From the NCBI GenBank assembly GCA_910578815.1, contig CAJTSE010000027.1, positions 1 through 36,815 of the forward strand: a stretch of DNA of 36,815 nt. Direction: 5' to 3'. The notes beneath the pieces were generated by a model, which was not told the DNA's origin, did no database searches, and saw nothing but the letters and a program-made list of their open reading frames with translations. This stretch comes from an uncultured Acetatifactor sp. (GTDB lineage: Bacteria > Bacillota > Clostridia > Lachnospirales > Lachnospiraceae). Numbering within the stretch: position 1 is the stretch's first letter; each line of letters starts with the position of its first letter. A program made the translations under genes and the position numbers. Of the stretch, positions 14,557 through 22,756 are shown piece by piece.

Positions 14557-15823
14557 TGTGCCTTACCTGTTCCTCCTGCTGATTGTTCTGCCGATATTTG
14601 TGACGGTTTTTGCCGCCCTGCTTCTGTTCCTCGCCGGGTCTCTGTCCTGCCGGACGGCTCCGGTTGTCACGACGCTGCCCGTCCTCCTGATGATTCCGGC
14701 TTTCACGATACTGCCCGTCCTCCTGATGATTCCGGTTATCACGATACTGCCCGTCTCTCTGGCGGCTCCGGTTATCACGGCGCTGCCCGTCCTCCTGACG
14801 GCTTCGGTTATCGCGGCGCTGCTCCCGTTCCTGACCGCTATGATTCTCATGTCGGTATTCGCCTTCCTGACGATTTCTGCCCCGCCCGGCCTGGCGTTTA
14901 CTGCCATCTTCCTGCTCAACTGCCTCGGTACTCTGCAGTTCTTCCTTCTCCAGCTTCTCCAGCTCCTGAAGCTCTTCCTTGGACAGATCCATCTTTTCCT
15001 TTTTCCCGTGCCTCCGACGGAATTGAAGATCTTCCACAGGATATTCTTTAATTTCTTTCTCGTCGCCCTCATCCACTACAATTTTCACAAGCTGGCGCAG
15101 CACATTAACGCTCTGTACCTCACCCTTAAGCCCGTCTGCAGTAGTCACATAATCTCCCACTCCGGGCAGCTTCCGGTTCAACTCAACATAGGTTTCTTCC
15201 TCATTTTTCAGGCAGCACATTAACCTGCCGCAGACACCTGAAATCTTTGTAGGGTTCAAAGAGAGATTCTGTTCCTTCGCCATTTTAATAGAAACCGGAA
15301 TAAAGTCTGAAAGATAGCTGTGACAGCAAAGAGGACGTCCACAGATACCGATACCTCCTACAATCTTAGTTTCATCCCTGACACCGATCTGCCGAAGCTC
15401 AATTCTGGTCTTAAATACACTGGCTAAATCCTTTACCAGCTCTCTAAAATCAATGCGCCCGTCCGCCGTAAAATAAAACAGAACCTTATTATTGTCAAAG
15501 GTATACTCCGCGTCAATAAGCTTCATCTCAAGCTCATGCTTGCGGATCTTTTCCAGACAAATCCGAAAGGCTTCCTTCTCCTTGATCTTATTATTGGCTT
15601 CCTGCTCAATATCTCTCTCGTTTGCAATGCGCAGCACCGGCTTTAAAGGCTGGACAACCTTATCATCCTCCACCTCCCTGATGCCCGCCATTACTGTTCC
15701 AAATTCAATTCCTCTGGCGGTCTCAACAATAACGTGGTCCCCCCGTTGTATTTCAAAATTCACAGGATCAAAAAAATAAATTTTGCCCGCTGTCCGAAAT
15801 CTTACACCTATTACTTTTGTCAT
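14534..15823 (-). CDS. ricT: RicT/YaaT (PSP1 domain) with repetitive tail
   Basis: 429 residues. The N-terminal 270 residues are the PSP1-domain protein RicT, part of the Ric (YmcA-YlbF-YaaT) complex that, in Bacillus, works with RNase Y in mRNA processing and binds Fe-S clusters. The family signature GGIGICGRPLCCHSYLSDF and the second cysteine set in GVCGRLMCCLKNEEETY are intact. From about residue 285 a charged extension follows, including five to six copies of a 12-residue unit based on RRDNRSRQEDGQ (36-bp DNA repeats at about 14650-14830). Typical RicT proteins end near 275-300, so the tail is an add-on. Start ATG 15823 gives the expected MTKVIGVRFR. It overlaps trmN6. Confidence 0.92.
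   Translation of the reverse strand: MTKVIGVRFRTAGKIYFFDPVNFEIQRGDHVIVETARGIEFGTVMAGIREVEDDKVVQPLKPVLRIANERDIEQEANNKIKEKEAFRICLEKIRKHELEMKLIDAEYTFDNNKVLFYFTADGRIDFRELVKDLASVFKTRIELRQIGVRDETKIVGGIGICGRPLCCHSYLSDFIPVSIKMAKEQNLSLNPTKISGVCGRLMCCLKNEEETYVELNRKLPGVGDYVTTADGLKGEVQSVNVLRQLVKIVVDEGDEKEIKEYPVEDLQFRRRHGKKEKMDLSKEELQELEKLEKEELQSTEAVEQEDGSKRQAGRGRNRQEGEYRHENHSGQEREQRRDNRSRQEDGQRRDNRSRQRDGQYRDNRNHQEDGQYRESRNHQEDGQRRDNRSRPAGQRPGEEQKQGGKNRHKYRQNNQQEEQVRHNGDNAEG
14650..14830 (-). repeat. 36-bp tandem coding repeat in ricT tail
   Basis: Five to six units of 36 bases encode variants of RRDNRSRQEDGQ. The plus strand shows the period as repeated CTGCCCGTCCTCCTGA-type phrases. Such in-frame tandem repeats readily gain or lose units, so the RicT tail length probably varies between strains. 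Confidence 0.7.
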
Positions 15824-15873
15824 CTATATACCTCACTGGCTTTGCCGCCTTCCCTTTACCGCCGCTTCCTTTT

Positions 15874-16034
15874 CCTCTGCGGCTGATATAGCATGTTCCG
15901 CAAATTACGGGCAGACCCCCAAAAATCTTATGGCTTTTCGGGGGACGCTTCGCTCGTCAAATGGGCAAAGAAACATCTGCCCAAGCAAGCTTGGCATCTG
16001 CTTCTTTGCCCACTTGACTCTGCCCTCTGCGGCT
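15874..16034. repeat. Inverted-repeat element with flanking 11-bp direct repeats
   Basis: CCTCTGCGGCT occurs at 15874-15884 and again at 16024-16034. Between them are two hairpins: CCCCC/GGGGG with A/T runs at 15916-15944, and TCAAATGGGCAAAGAA at 15957-15972 pairing 15 of 16 with 16002-16017. This looks like a small non-coding mobile or REP-like element, or tandem terminators between the glycan genes and ricT. It fills the 251-base gap; no gene is present. Confidence 0.5.
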
Positions 16035-16074
16035 ATTATATCATACCTGAAATCAAATTACCAATGTTATATTC

Positions 16075-17160
16075 TTACAGCCGCTTCACCTGGGCGTGCT
16101 TCGCCGGATCCTCATAGCGGTCCAAAAAGTCAGGCCCCAGCATAACCGTTTCATCGGCAAATTGTATTGCTTTTACTTCAGTTAATACGGAGATTACCTT
16201 TTTCACATGAAAATCCGGGAAAAGATTCAGCACCTCCATGGGAACCTCACCGTCAAACTGCTCATATTCCGCAAATAAAGTCCGGTAGTCCAGCTCATCC
16301 CTGGGATGGGGTTTTATATAAATCTCCCCCTCCGTCTTGTATTCTTTGATTAAATCCCGGAAAATTCTCTCCCTGGTCTGTAGATCGCAAAGCGGCTCCG
16401 TCAAAATCAAAATCTTATCTATGCCCACGCTTTTTTGAATTTTTCTCTTCATGGCATCCAGATCCCTGACAAAGACCTTTAAAATAATATCTTTACCTTC
16501 CGCCGTCAGGTGATCCACCAGCGTCTGCCTGCTGGCCTCCACATACTTTTTGCAGGGATATTCGATTGCACTTATATCATTTACTTCCATGTCAATGCAA
16601 TATTTTCCGTACCCGTTCTGCACAAAAATCAGATTTAGTTTAGAAGACATAAAGGCTTTCAGCTTAAAAAATCCTCTGTTTTCGTATCTGGCCCCGTCAA
16701 TATACTTCAACGTGTTCAGTCCGTCCTCCACTGCATGATAGGGGATATGCTTCCAATTTAAATAATACCCAATAGGATCTATATCACAGAACACATAAAT
16801 ATCTTCGTATTGGGCAAAATCTACCGGAATTTCCTGCTCACACAGCCTGCCGAATTTTTTTGTCATCCGGATCCGGCGCAGCATATTTCCTACAATATTC
16901 CCCCCCTCAGCCATGTACCCGGCCAGCTCAGGATAGGCACTTTGCCGTTTTTCATCATATTCCAGTACCTCCTTAAAAAAAGCGCACTTCCTGACCCTTT
17001 CCGGAAAGTCACCGAAATCCGTAGACATTTTGCTCAGCACAAGCGTTGCCTGGCCCTGTTTTTCCTTCGGCTTATTTAATTCCTTCAAAAGTGTAACATA
17101 TACATGATAATAAGTATGACATACATAAATCGCTCCATTTATTTTTTCTTGTTTACTCAT
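16075..17160 (-). CDS. GT52-like glycosyltransferase (sialyltransferase-type)
   Basis: 361 residues. The N-terminal INGAIYVCHTYYHVYVTLLK, the middle HAVEDGLNTLKYIDG and the C-terminal IYIKPHPRDELDY are the features of glycosyltransferase family 52 and related polysialyltransferase-like folds, where the KPHPRD motif binds the CMP-sugar donor. Donor and acceptor here cannot be read off, and many gut Firmicutes carry such genes without any CMP-sialic acid synthesis, so sialic acid is only one option. It is last in the leftward operon GT2 - DUF4910 - GT52, overlapping DUF4910 by eight bases. No signal peptide or membrane segment, so it should be cytoplasmic or peripheral. Confidence 0.65.
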   Translation of the reverse strand: MSKQEKINGAIYVCHTYYHVYVTLLKELNKPKEKQGQATLVLSKMSTDFGDFPERVRKCAFFKEVLEYDEKRQSAYPELAGYMAEGGNIVGNMLRRIRMTKKFGRLCEQEIPVDFAQYEDIYVFCDIDPIGYYLNWKHIPYHAVEDGLNTLKYIDGARYENRGFFKLKAFMSSKLNLIFVQNGYGKYCIDMEVNDISAIEYPCKKYVEASRQTLVDHLTAEGKDIILKVFVRDLDAMKRKIQKSVGIDKILILTEPLCDLQTRERIFRDLIKEYKTEGEIYIKPHPRDELDYRTLFAEYEQFDGEVPMEVLNLFPDFHVKKVISVLTEVKAIQFADETVMLGPDFLDRYEDPAKHAQVKRL

Positions 17161-18436
17161 TGGCTGTCTCCAGTAAATCAGCTTCCGTTAATTTAATAAT
17201 TATGGGAATCAGTTGCTCTATAGGTACACGGATCAAGTCACTGACAGCAATCAAATCCCGCTTACCGTCTGCATACGCAATAAAATCAACCATGCTTTTC
17301 ACCACATCATAAGAACCCTTTTTGCTTACAGTGGGATACATCCCCCTCTTTCCAAGCTGGGGCTCACACAGACATTTGATTCGATAAAAATCGTTATATT
17401 CCAGTGCATTCAGAATTCCCTCATACACTTCATATGCACCTTGAAGTCCCTTCGGTGAAATAAAATTCATATCATCCAGGGAAGTATGATATTCCGGATA
17501 CTCACCGTATTTGCTTCTACATACCACGCAAACTGGAAGATCTATACCGGGAGCATTATATTGCCGCTCGTCAGATCCTCGGTCCAAATAAGTATATCTC
17601 TTATATTCCGGGTAATAAAAGGATAATACGTTTCTCGCCGCTCTGTCTGCCAGCGTATTGCCGTCCCTGCTGGGGACGTAGGAAAAAGTTCTGTCATCAC
17701 CCACACAAGAAAGCACAAAGCCTGCAGCGGTATTCTTTTTCATATATTCAAAATGCTCTGACAAATAGGTAATAGAGCCGATTGTTTCCGGTATCCATAT
17801 AAAGCGGTATGTGTACTTTCTGTTTGTCTGCGCGGCTATTTTTTTGGCAAGCGCCACTGCCAGCACCGGGCCGGACAATTCGTTGTTGGCCATAGACGGA
17901 TGGCAGACATACGTGGAAATCAAAATTTCCTTCTCTTCCTTTCCCGGAATCATCAGTTCTCCGTAGGTCAGACTTCCGTCAAAAAGCTCGCTGTCTATCA
18001 CCATGTGATATTGACCGGGAAGCAGTGCATCCTTTTGCTTCTCCGACATGCAGAATCCGTACCTCGGCACATAATAAGACGTTACATAGGGAACCGCATC
18101 CGGCTGTCCCTTCTGCACATAAATATAGTGCTTTAATTCTTCCAGATCTACCCAGCGGTCTACCGGCGTGGAATACCCCATAACATGAAGATTTAAATCC
18201 TTGTAATCTATGATGTGGTTACCCTTTTCATCCTCAATATATGCCTGCCGGACAGCCCACTCTTTCGGTACCGTCCAGTCAAAAACCTCTGTCCCTGACG
18301 GCACCTCATGCACAGTCATTTCAGGCAGCTCCCTTTTTAAGACCGCCAGAGTACGTCTCACACCGTCTCCAGTCAGACTTCTGTCAATCGGGAACAGCTC
18401 CCTTGCCAGTTGATACATCTCATTGCCAACATTCAT
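17153..18436 (-). CDS. DUF4910 aminopeptidase-like zinc protein
   Basis: 427 residues of the DUF4910 family, with an M28-like aminopeptidase fold and a C-terminal winged helix. Signature pieces: ELFPIDRSLTGDGVRRTL at the N-terminus, ISTYVCHPSMANNELSGPVL (zinc His and Glu region), RFIWIPETIGSITYLS, DRGSDERQYNAPGIDLPV and EYHTSLDDMNFI. The last 60 residues look like the winged helix. Members recur in polysaccharide and glycosylation loci, where a deacylase or amidase role on sugars has been suspected but not, to my knowledge, proven. GGAG lies upstream of ATG 18436. It overlaps the GT52 gene, pointing to one mRNA. Confidence 0.8.
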   Translation of the reverse strand: MNVGNEMYQLARELFPIDRSLTGDGVRRTLAVLKRELPEMTVHEVPSGTEVFDWTVPKEWAVRQAYIEDEKGNHIIDYKDLNLHVMGYSTPVDRWVDLEELKHYIYVQKGQPDAVPYVTSYYVPRYGFCMSEKQKDALLPGQYHMVIDSELFDGSLTYGELMIPGKEEKEILISTYVCHPSMANNELSGPVLAVALAKKIAAQTNRKYTYRFIWIPETIGSITYLSEHFEYMKKNTAAGFVLSCVGDDRTFSYVPSRDGNTLADRAARNVLSFYYPEYKRYTYLDRGSDERQYNAPGIDLPVCVVCRSKYGEYPEYHTSLDDMNFISPKGLQGAYEVYEGILNALEYNDFYRIKCLCEPQLGKRGMYPTVSKKGSYDVVKSMVDFIAYADGKRDLIAVSDLIRVPIEQLIPIIIKLTEADLLETANE

Positions 18437-18602
18437 ACTTCGTCTCCATGTATCTGCTTATTTTTTCTGCCTTTTGCTTCTGCTTGTTCTTCTGCTCAAT
18501 TCTTCCGTTTATTGCTTCAGCATATTTCTTCCGATGATTTCTGACGCTTGTTTTGTCTGCATATCTGCCGTTACTTCTCGTTATTTTCCTTTTTTCGCCC
18601 AT
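18420..18602 (-). CDS. Possible small basic protein bridging GT2 and DUF4910
   Basis: A 60-codon frame starts inside the end of the GT2 gene and stops inside the start of the DUF4910 gene, exactly filling the 134-base gap between them. The product is very basic (MGEKRKITRSNGRYADK at the start, many Lys/Arg/Gln). There is no good ribosome binding site, but overlapping starts and stops could couple translation. It may be chance, or a decayed gene tail. Confidence 0.25.
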   Translation of the reverse strand: MGEKRKITRSNGRYADKTSVRNHRKKYAEAINGRIEQKNKQKQKAEKISRYMETKYECWQ

Positions 18603-19614
18603 ACCGAAGTCTGCGGTATCCGTGCAGCAGCTTATAATATATCAGGAAAAGGGCAGGACTTTTCACATGAAGGGCAATCAGCTTTCTGCTTTCCGCATCC
18701 GTATACTGCCTGTAATACACATTGCTTTCATAATCAGGCACCTGCGTCAGAAGAAACCTCTTAAGCCTGCGCAAAAAGGCAAGTGACGGGCGAGGCGCCG
18801 CCTGTAAATAAGAAAAGAGGGTGATCTTATAGCCCATTTCTACGATTTTATACAGGATCTCTTCTTTGTATTTTTCAAAAAAACCCCTTTGCAAATATTC
18901 CTCTTTATAAATTTCCATTGCCGTCATGCGGTCCTCACACCTGGCAATGCTTACCGTATGAACCGTCGAGCCGCTGTGCTGATAATAAAAATACAAAGGC
19001 TCGTCAACCCGTTCAAAGTGCGAAGCGTATAACAGCGGCAGTGCGCTAATGGTATTGTCTTCGTAAAAAATGCCTTCCGGAAAACGAATCTTCTGCTTTT
19101 CAAACAGCTCCCTGCGGTATATTTTTATTACCATACTGCCGGGATGCAGGAGCAGCCTCTTATACTGTTCCTCCCCCAGCGGGCCCGTCTGATCATCCGT
19201 ATTATTCTGCATGGCAGTGCCTGTCTCCCTGCCAATTTCATCCGTGAGCAGATAATTACAGCCCACTACATCTGCCCCTGTATCCTCCGCTTTTTTTATA
19301 AGCTTGGCATACATGTCAGCCGCAACCCAGTCATCGCTGTCCACAAAACCGACCCACTTTCCACAGGCCCTCTGCAGTCCCAGGTTTTTTGCGCCCCCCT
19401 GTCGTCGGTTGACCGGAGAAGCAATCGTCACAAAACGGCTGCCGTACTTTTTACTCAAATCTTCTAAGAAGTCAAGCGATCCGTCCGTGGATTTATCATC
19501 CACGGCAATAATCTCCATATCCTCTATATTCTGGCGCAGCAGGGAGTTCAGGCAATTTTCCAATTTCCCTCCCGACATCATATTATAGACCGGTACGATA
19601 ACGCTTAATTTCAT
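18571..19614 (-). CDS. Family 2 glycosyltransferase
   Basis: 347-residue inverting GT-A glycosyltransferase. Visible: the strand MKLSVIVPVYN, MEIIAVDDKSTDGSLDF, GGAKNLGLQRACGKWVGFVD, then SDDW, the metal-binding DxD region, and about 230 further residues of acceptor domain with a basic end. It uses a nucleotide-sugar donor; sugar and acceptor are unknown. No membrane segments. AGGA lies 11 bases upstream of ATG 19614. It is first in the leftward glycan operon, with a promoter at 19699-19726, and diverges from the acyl operon that starts at 19830. Confidence 0.88.
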   Translation of the reverse strand: MKLSVIVPVYNMMSGGKLENCLNSLLRQNIEDMEIIAVDDKSTDGSLDFLEDLSKKYGSRFVTIASPVNRRQGGAKNLGLQRACGKWVGFVDSDDWVAADMYAKLIKKAEDTGADVVGCNYLLTDEIGRETGTAMQNNTDDQTGPLGEEQYKRLLLHPGSMVIKIYRRELFEKQKIRFPEGIFYEDNTISALPLLYASHFERVDEPLYFYYQHSGSTVHTVSIARCEDRMTAMEIYKEEYLQRGFFEKYKEEILYKIVEMGYKITLFSYLQAAPRPSLAFLRRLKRFLLTQVPDYESNVYYRQYTDAESRKLIALHVKSPALFLIYYKLLHGYRRLRYGRKKENNEK

Positions 19615-19698
19615 CTGTCAATATTCCTCATGATCCGGTATATTTGCTTAAATTCCACATATTATTTCTAGCTTTTTTCATATTTTATGCACTAAATA

Positions 19699-19726
19699 AT
19701 TATAGCCGATTCACCGGTAAAGTAAA
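19699..19726 (-). promoter_or_regulatory. Promoter for leftward glycan operon
   Basis: On the minus strand TTTACT (19726-19721) is followed after 16 bases by a perfect TATAAT (19704-19699). It lies about 85 bases upstream of the GT2 start and back-to-back with the promoter of the acyl operon. Confidence 0.5.
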
Positions 19727-19753
19727 GGCTTTTCCACGAATTTTAAGAAACGG

Positions 19754-19782
19754 TGTGCATTTTTATCCCTATGTGGTATAAT
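19754..19782 (+). promoter_or_regulatory. Promoter for rightward acyl operon
   Basis: TATAAT at 19777-19782 preceded by TGG forms an extended -10; TGTGCA at 19754-19759 with a 17-base spacer is a weak -35. Transcription would start near 19789, just before the hairpin at 19792-19811. Confidence 0.55.
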
Positions 19783-19791
19783 GATTCTGAC

Positions 19792-19811
19792 AATTCTGCT
19801 GACGCAGAATT
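19792..19811 (+). promoter_or_regulatory. Leader hairpin or operator of acyl operon
   Basis: AATTCTGC (19792-19799) and GCAGAATT (19804-19811) are perfect inverted repeats with a TGAC loop. The site lies at the predicted transcript start and 18 bases before the ATG of the first gene, close to its AGGTG binding site, so it could act as an operator or a 5' RNA hairpin. Confidence 0.4.
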
Positions 19812-19829
19812 CAAGGCAGGTGCAAATAT

Positions 19830-21236
19830 ATGAGAACGCTGGATGATATTTTGAAGCAAATAGAGGCTTTTCATTTGGATCAGGTCTTTGTGACAGATGC
19901 CGTAACCGGAACGAAGTATACCTACGGGGACATTTTCCGGCAGGCAGACCGCATCGGATTGTGGCTACAGGCCAAAGGGTATTCAGAGCTGATCGTATGT
20001 ATGGACAATAGTGTAGAATTGCTGACAGTGTATTTTGCCGCCCTGCTGTATCAAATCGTCGTGATTCCGGTTGATCCTGCCAAAAGCAGGGACGAAATAA
20101 ATGCAATCCGTGAAATCCATTCCCAGGCATTCTATATGGACGGGGTACTTCCCTCACAGCATTTAAGCGATTGTGAGGAAAACGGGAAACACAATTTCAG
20201 CAATGCAGATTATGACAGCCCCTTCTTGATCACTTACACCTCCGGAAGCACCGGAACACCGAAAGGCGTAAAACATTCCGCAAAAAATCTGTTCCTTGCT
20301 GCCGCCTCCTTCGGAGAGGCCATGCACTATGACAGACATACGGTTTTGGCACATGTCATGCCGATGACTTATATGGCTGGTATTTTAAACAGTATTTTCC
20401 TGCCGTTTGTGATGGGCGGGCAAATTGTTGTATTTCCCGGTTTTAATATGAAATCAGCCATGGGCTTTTGGAAAACCGCCGTAAAGTATCAGGTAAATAC
20501 CTTCTGGCTGTCTCCCACCATGTTAAGAATTCTGGATATTATAGACGCAAAAGGCGTATACCGGGATTACCTTCATGAGGTACATGCAATGATCAGCGTG
20601 GGAACTGCCCCCCTGTACCCGGATTTACGTGAAAAATTTGAAAATAAATATTCTATTCGAATCTACCAAAGCTATGGATTATCGGAAACACTGTTTCTGA
20701 CATCCGAGCCGTCGGAAGACGAGAAAAGCCTCAATTCCGTGGGACAACTACTGCCCGGCGTCCGTTTGGTACTGGCGGATGACGGTGAGATTCAGGTTGC
20801 TGTGCCCTGGATGTTTTCCGGATATGCGGACAAGCAGATACCGAATAATATATCAAACCATTATTACCTGACAGGTGACCTTGGCTATCTGCAAGGCAAA
20901 TATCTGTTTATAAACGGGCGGAAAAAAGATCTGATTATCCGAGGCGGCTTTAACATTAATCCATGTGATATTGAAAAGCGCCTGCAGGGCCTTGATGAAA
21001 TAGACGAAAACGTAGTACTTTCCTGTGTACTCCATGGCGAAGAGCAGATCGTATGCTGCTATACAGGAAAGCAGCAGGACATCCATCAATTAAACGGGTT
21101 GTTGGAAAAAGAATTGGGCAGACATTATAAGCTTGATCATCTAATCCGTTTGAAGGAAATACCTAAAAATTTAAACGGAAAGGCAGACAAGCCAAGGATA
21201 CGGGAGATGTTGAAAGAAAATGATTATAAAACTTGA
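19830..21236 (+). CDS. ANL-superfamily adenylating enzyme (acyl-CoA/acyl-ACP ligase type)
   Basis: 468 residues with the core motifs of AMP-forming adenylating enzymes: LITYTSGSTGTPKGVKHS (ATP loop), YQSYGLSETLFLTSEP, YYLTGDLGYL, INGRKKDLIIRGGFNI (hinge) and LNGKADKPRIREM with the catalytic Lys. It is shorter than many acyl-CoA synthetases and resembles stand-alone domains that activate a carboxylic acid and pass it to a carrier protein. The acyl carrier protein two genes downstream of its neighbour is the likely acceptor; the acid is unknown. AGGTG precedes the ATG. It leads a six-gene operon and overlaps the next gene by 17 bases. Confidence 0.88.
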   Translation: MRTLDDILKQIEAFHLDQVFVTDAVTGTKYTYGDIFRQADRIGLWLQAKGYSELIVCMDNSVELLTVYFAALLYQIVVIPVDPAKSRDEINAIREIHSQAFYMDGVLPSQHLSDCEENGKHNFSNADYDSPFLITYTSGSTGTPKGVKHSAKNLFLAAASFGEAMHYDRHTVLAHVMPMTYMAGILNSIFLPFVMGGQIVVFPGFNMKSAMGFWKTAVKYQVNTFWLSPTMLRILDIIDAKGVYRDYLHEVHAMISVGTAPLYPDLREKFENKYSIRIYQSYGLSETLFLTSEPSEDEKSLNSVGQLLPGVRLVLADDGEIQVAVPWMFSGYADKQIPNNISNHYYLTGDLGYLQGKYLFINGRKKDLIIRGGFNINPCDIEKRLQGLDEIDENVVLSCVLHGEEQIVCCYTGKQQDIHQLNGLLEKELGRHYKLDHLIRLKEIPKNLNGKADKPRIREMLKENDYKT

Positions 21237-21846
21237 CCATATTTCCTTTTCCTGCAGAAAATCGCAGATTTCCTCCCTGCCGCCCGCAGCTGGGTACGAA
21301 TTGCAGTTTTGTGAATCGTCACTGAAAAACCTGCGTTGTAAGGAATCCTTTTTTCAGCAGCCGCAGCCGGATCATGATATTTACCTTTACGAACGAAAGG
21401 GCGGGCTGCCTGTTGAAATAACGGCCTATGAAACATGCTTTTCCGGTACGGACAGCCTGGCCTTCAAAGACGATACCGTTACGGTCTATTCGCCGGAGCC
21501 TTATAAAACTGCCGAATTCCTTATGATGTTCGGATTGAAAAAAAAACAGGACATTGACAACGGGCTAATACTGATCGGGCGTTTCGTGATAGGCGGGCCG
21601 CTCACTGTCAGGGTCAGTCAGGCGGACTCTGCCGAGTGGAAGCTGGATAAAACAGGATGGTCATCTTTAGGCTTTTTATCCAATGACTCACAAAGAGAAT
21701 TAGCACGGCTGTCCGCTGCGGGATATGAAACCACCGATACTGAAGAGCTGATCGTGAATCAAAAGCTGATGAATATAGGATTTTGCAGTGGACCCTATGG
21801 GGAGATCATAGAAATTATCAGTATAAAAAGGAGCAATACAAAATGA
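21220..21846 (+). CDS. VOC (glyoxalase/epimerase-like) superfamily protein
   Basis: 208 residues. The start MIIKLDHISFSCRK and the end LMNIGFCSGPYGEIIEIISI are the first and last strands of vicinal-oxygen-chelate modules, and the length fits two fused modules. The expected metal residues are the first His (of LDHISF) and the last Glu (of GEIIEI). Fold members include glyoxalase I, methylmalonyl-CoA epimerase and dioxygenases; which activity applies here is not visible. It overlaps the adenylating enzyme upstream and shares ATGA with the cyclase-family gene downstream, so it belongs to the pathway. Confidence 0.65.
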   Translation: MIIKLDHISFSCRKSQISSLPPAAGYELQFCESSLKNLRCKESFFQQPQPDHDIYLYERKGGLPVEITAYETCFSGTDSLAFKDDTVTVYSPEPYKTAEFLMMFGLKKKQDIDNGLILIGRFVIGGPLTVRVSQADSAEWKLDKTGWSSLGFLSNDSQRELARLSAAGYETTDTEELIVNQKLMNIGFCSGPYGEIIEIISIKRSNTK

Positions 21847-22502
21847 ATATTGTAGACTTGTCTTTGACAATAGATAATGACTGTATGACATGCGGTACGC
21901 CATGGCACCAAAAGGTTCAGATACAGCAAATGGGCAAATTAGATGAGGTAGGAAGAAACACCCACCGCATCTTAATGGGAAGCCATTCGGGAACCCACAT
22001 GGATGCACCGTTACATTTTTATAACGGCACCGCCGGCATTGACAAGGCAGATTTAGCCCAAATATGCGGCGAAATGACGATTGTGGATTTTTCGCATATG
22101 GGAGCAGGCAGTATTGTCCGATATGAAGATATTCAGAAGCTTCAGGTAACGGAAAGAATGCTGTTTCGCTTTGATTGGTGGAAAAAATGGAAAACGCCGG
22201 ATTATTATCAGGATTTCCCTTATTTTTCGGAGGAAGCCGTCTCCTGCTTAATAGAGCAGGGTATGCGTGTTATGGCATTGGATACCCCCTCTCCCGATAC
22301 GGGAAATGCAATTTCGGATAAAAACGACTCTCCGAATCACAAAAAGCTGTTGGCCAGCGGCGTTACAATTATTGAATATCTGACGGCTACAGACCGCCTT
22401 TTTACGGATAAAAAGTACAGCCTTTTTGCCCTGCCTTTGAAAATAAAGGACTGTGACGGGTCGCCGGCACGGGTTATTGTTGTAGAAAGTGAGGATTTAT
22501 AA
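21843..22502 (+). CDS. Cyclase-family metal hydrolase
   Basis: 219 residues of the cyclase family (PF04199 type, which includes bacterial kynurenine formamidase). The metal-binding signature is intact as GSHSGTHMDAPLHF, and the MNIVDLSLTI start and LPLKIKDCDGSPARVIVVE end are typical. The known reactions are hydrolysis or dehydration/cyclisation at amides and activated acids, so it may hydrolyse, dehydrate or lactonise an acyl intermediate here. ATG 21843 overlaps the VOC stop and has AAGGAGC ahead of it. An ORF start 20 codons earlier would run inside the VOC gene and is rejected. Its stop overlaps the next start as TAATG. Confidence 0.85.
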   Translation: MNIVDLSLTIDNDCMTCGTPWHQKVQIQQMGKLDEVGRNTHRILMGSHSGTHMDAPLHFYNGTAGIDKADLAQICGEMTIVDFSHMGAGSIVRYEDIQKLQVTERMLFRFDWWKKWKTPDYYQDFPYFSEEAVSCLIEQGMRVMALDTPSPDTGNAISDKNDSPNHKKLLASGVTIIEYLTATDRLFTDKKYSLFALPLKIKDCDGSPARVIVVESEDL

Positions 22503-22756
22503 TGGATGCAAAAAAATGGATTATTCAATGGATGTCTAACAACAGTGGTGTAAGCCAGGAAGAAATTTCTAAAAATGCTGCCGCTAATTTTTTTGATCAG
22601 GAATATATTGATTCCTTTGCGTTTATCATGTTTATCGGCGAAATAGAAGAAGTTTTCGGCGTAACCTTTGACAATGAACAGTTTGAGGACAGAGCTTTTT
22701 CAACCATTGACGGCCTAGCCGAATGTATTGAAAAAAGCAGGAAGGACCGGACATGA
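22502..22756 (+). CDS. Dedicated acyl carrier protein
   Basis: 84 residues, acidic and helical, with the 4'-phosphopantetheine attachment Ser38 in YIDSFAFIMFIGEIEEVFGV, where D-S-(F/L) is the family motif. It resembles pathway-specific carriers (DltC or polyketide type) more than the housekeeping AcpP, since the second helix has FIMFIGEIEE rather than the usual VELVMALEE. It should carry the acid activated by the adenylating enzyme. Start and stop overlap both neighbours by one and four bases. A holo-ACP synthase must act from elsewhere in the genome. Confidence 0.88.
   Translation: MDAKKWIIQWMSNNSGVSQEEISKNAAANFFDQEYIDSFAFIMFIGEIEEVFGVTFDNEQFEDRAFSTIDGLAECIEKSRKDRT

Noticed and set aside
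14558..15223. Long plus-strand open frame opposite ricT, rich in Leu/Pro/Val
   Set aside because: It mirrors the ricT repeat tail and core on the other strand, has no binding site, and its hydrophobic repeats are the complement of the RDNRSRQEDGQ repeats.
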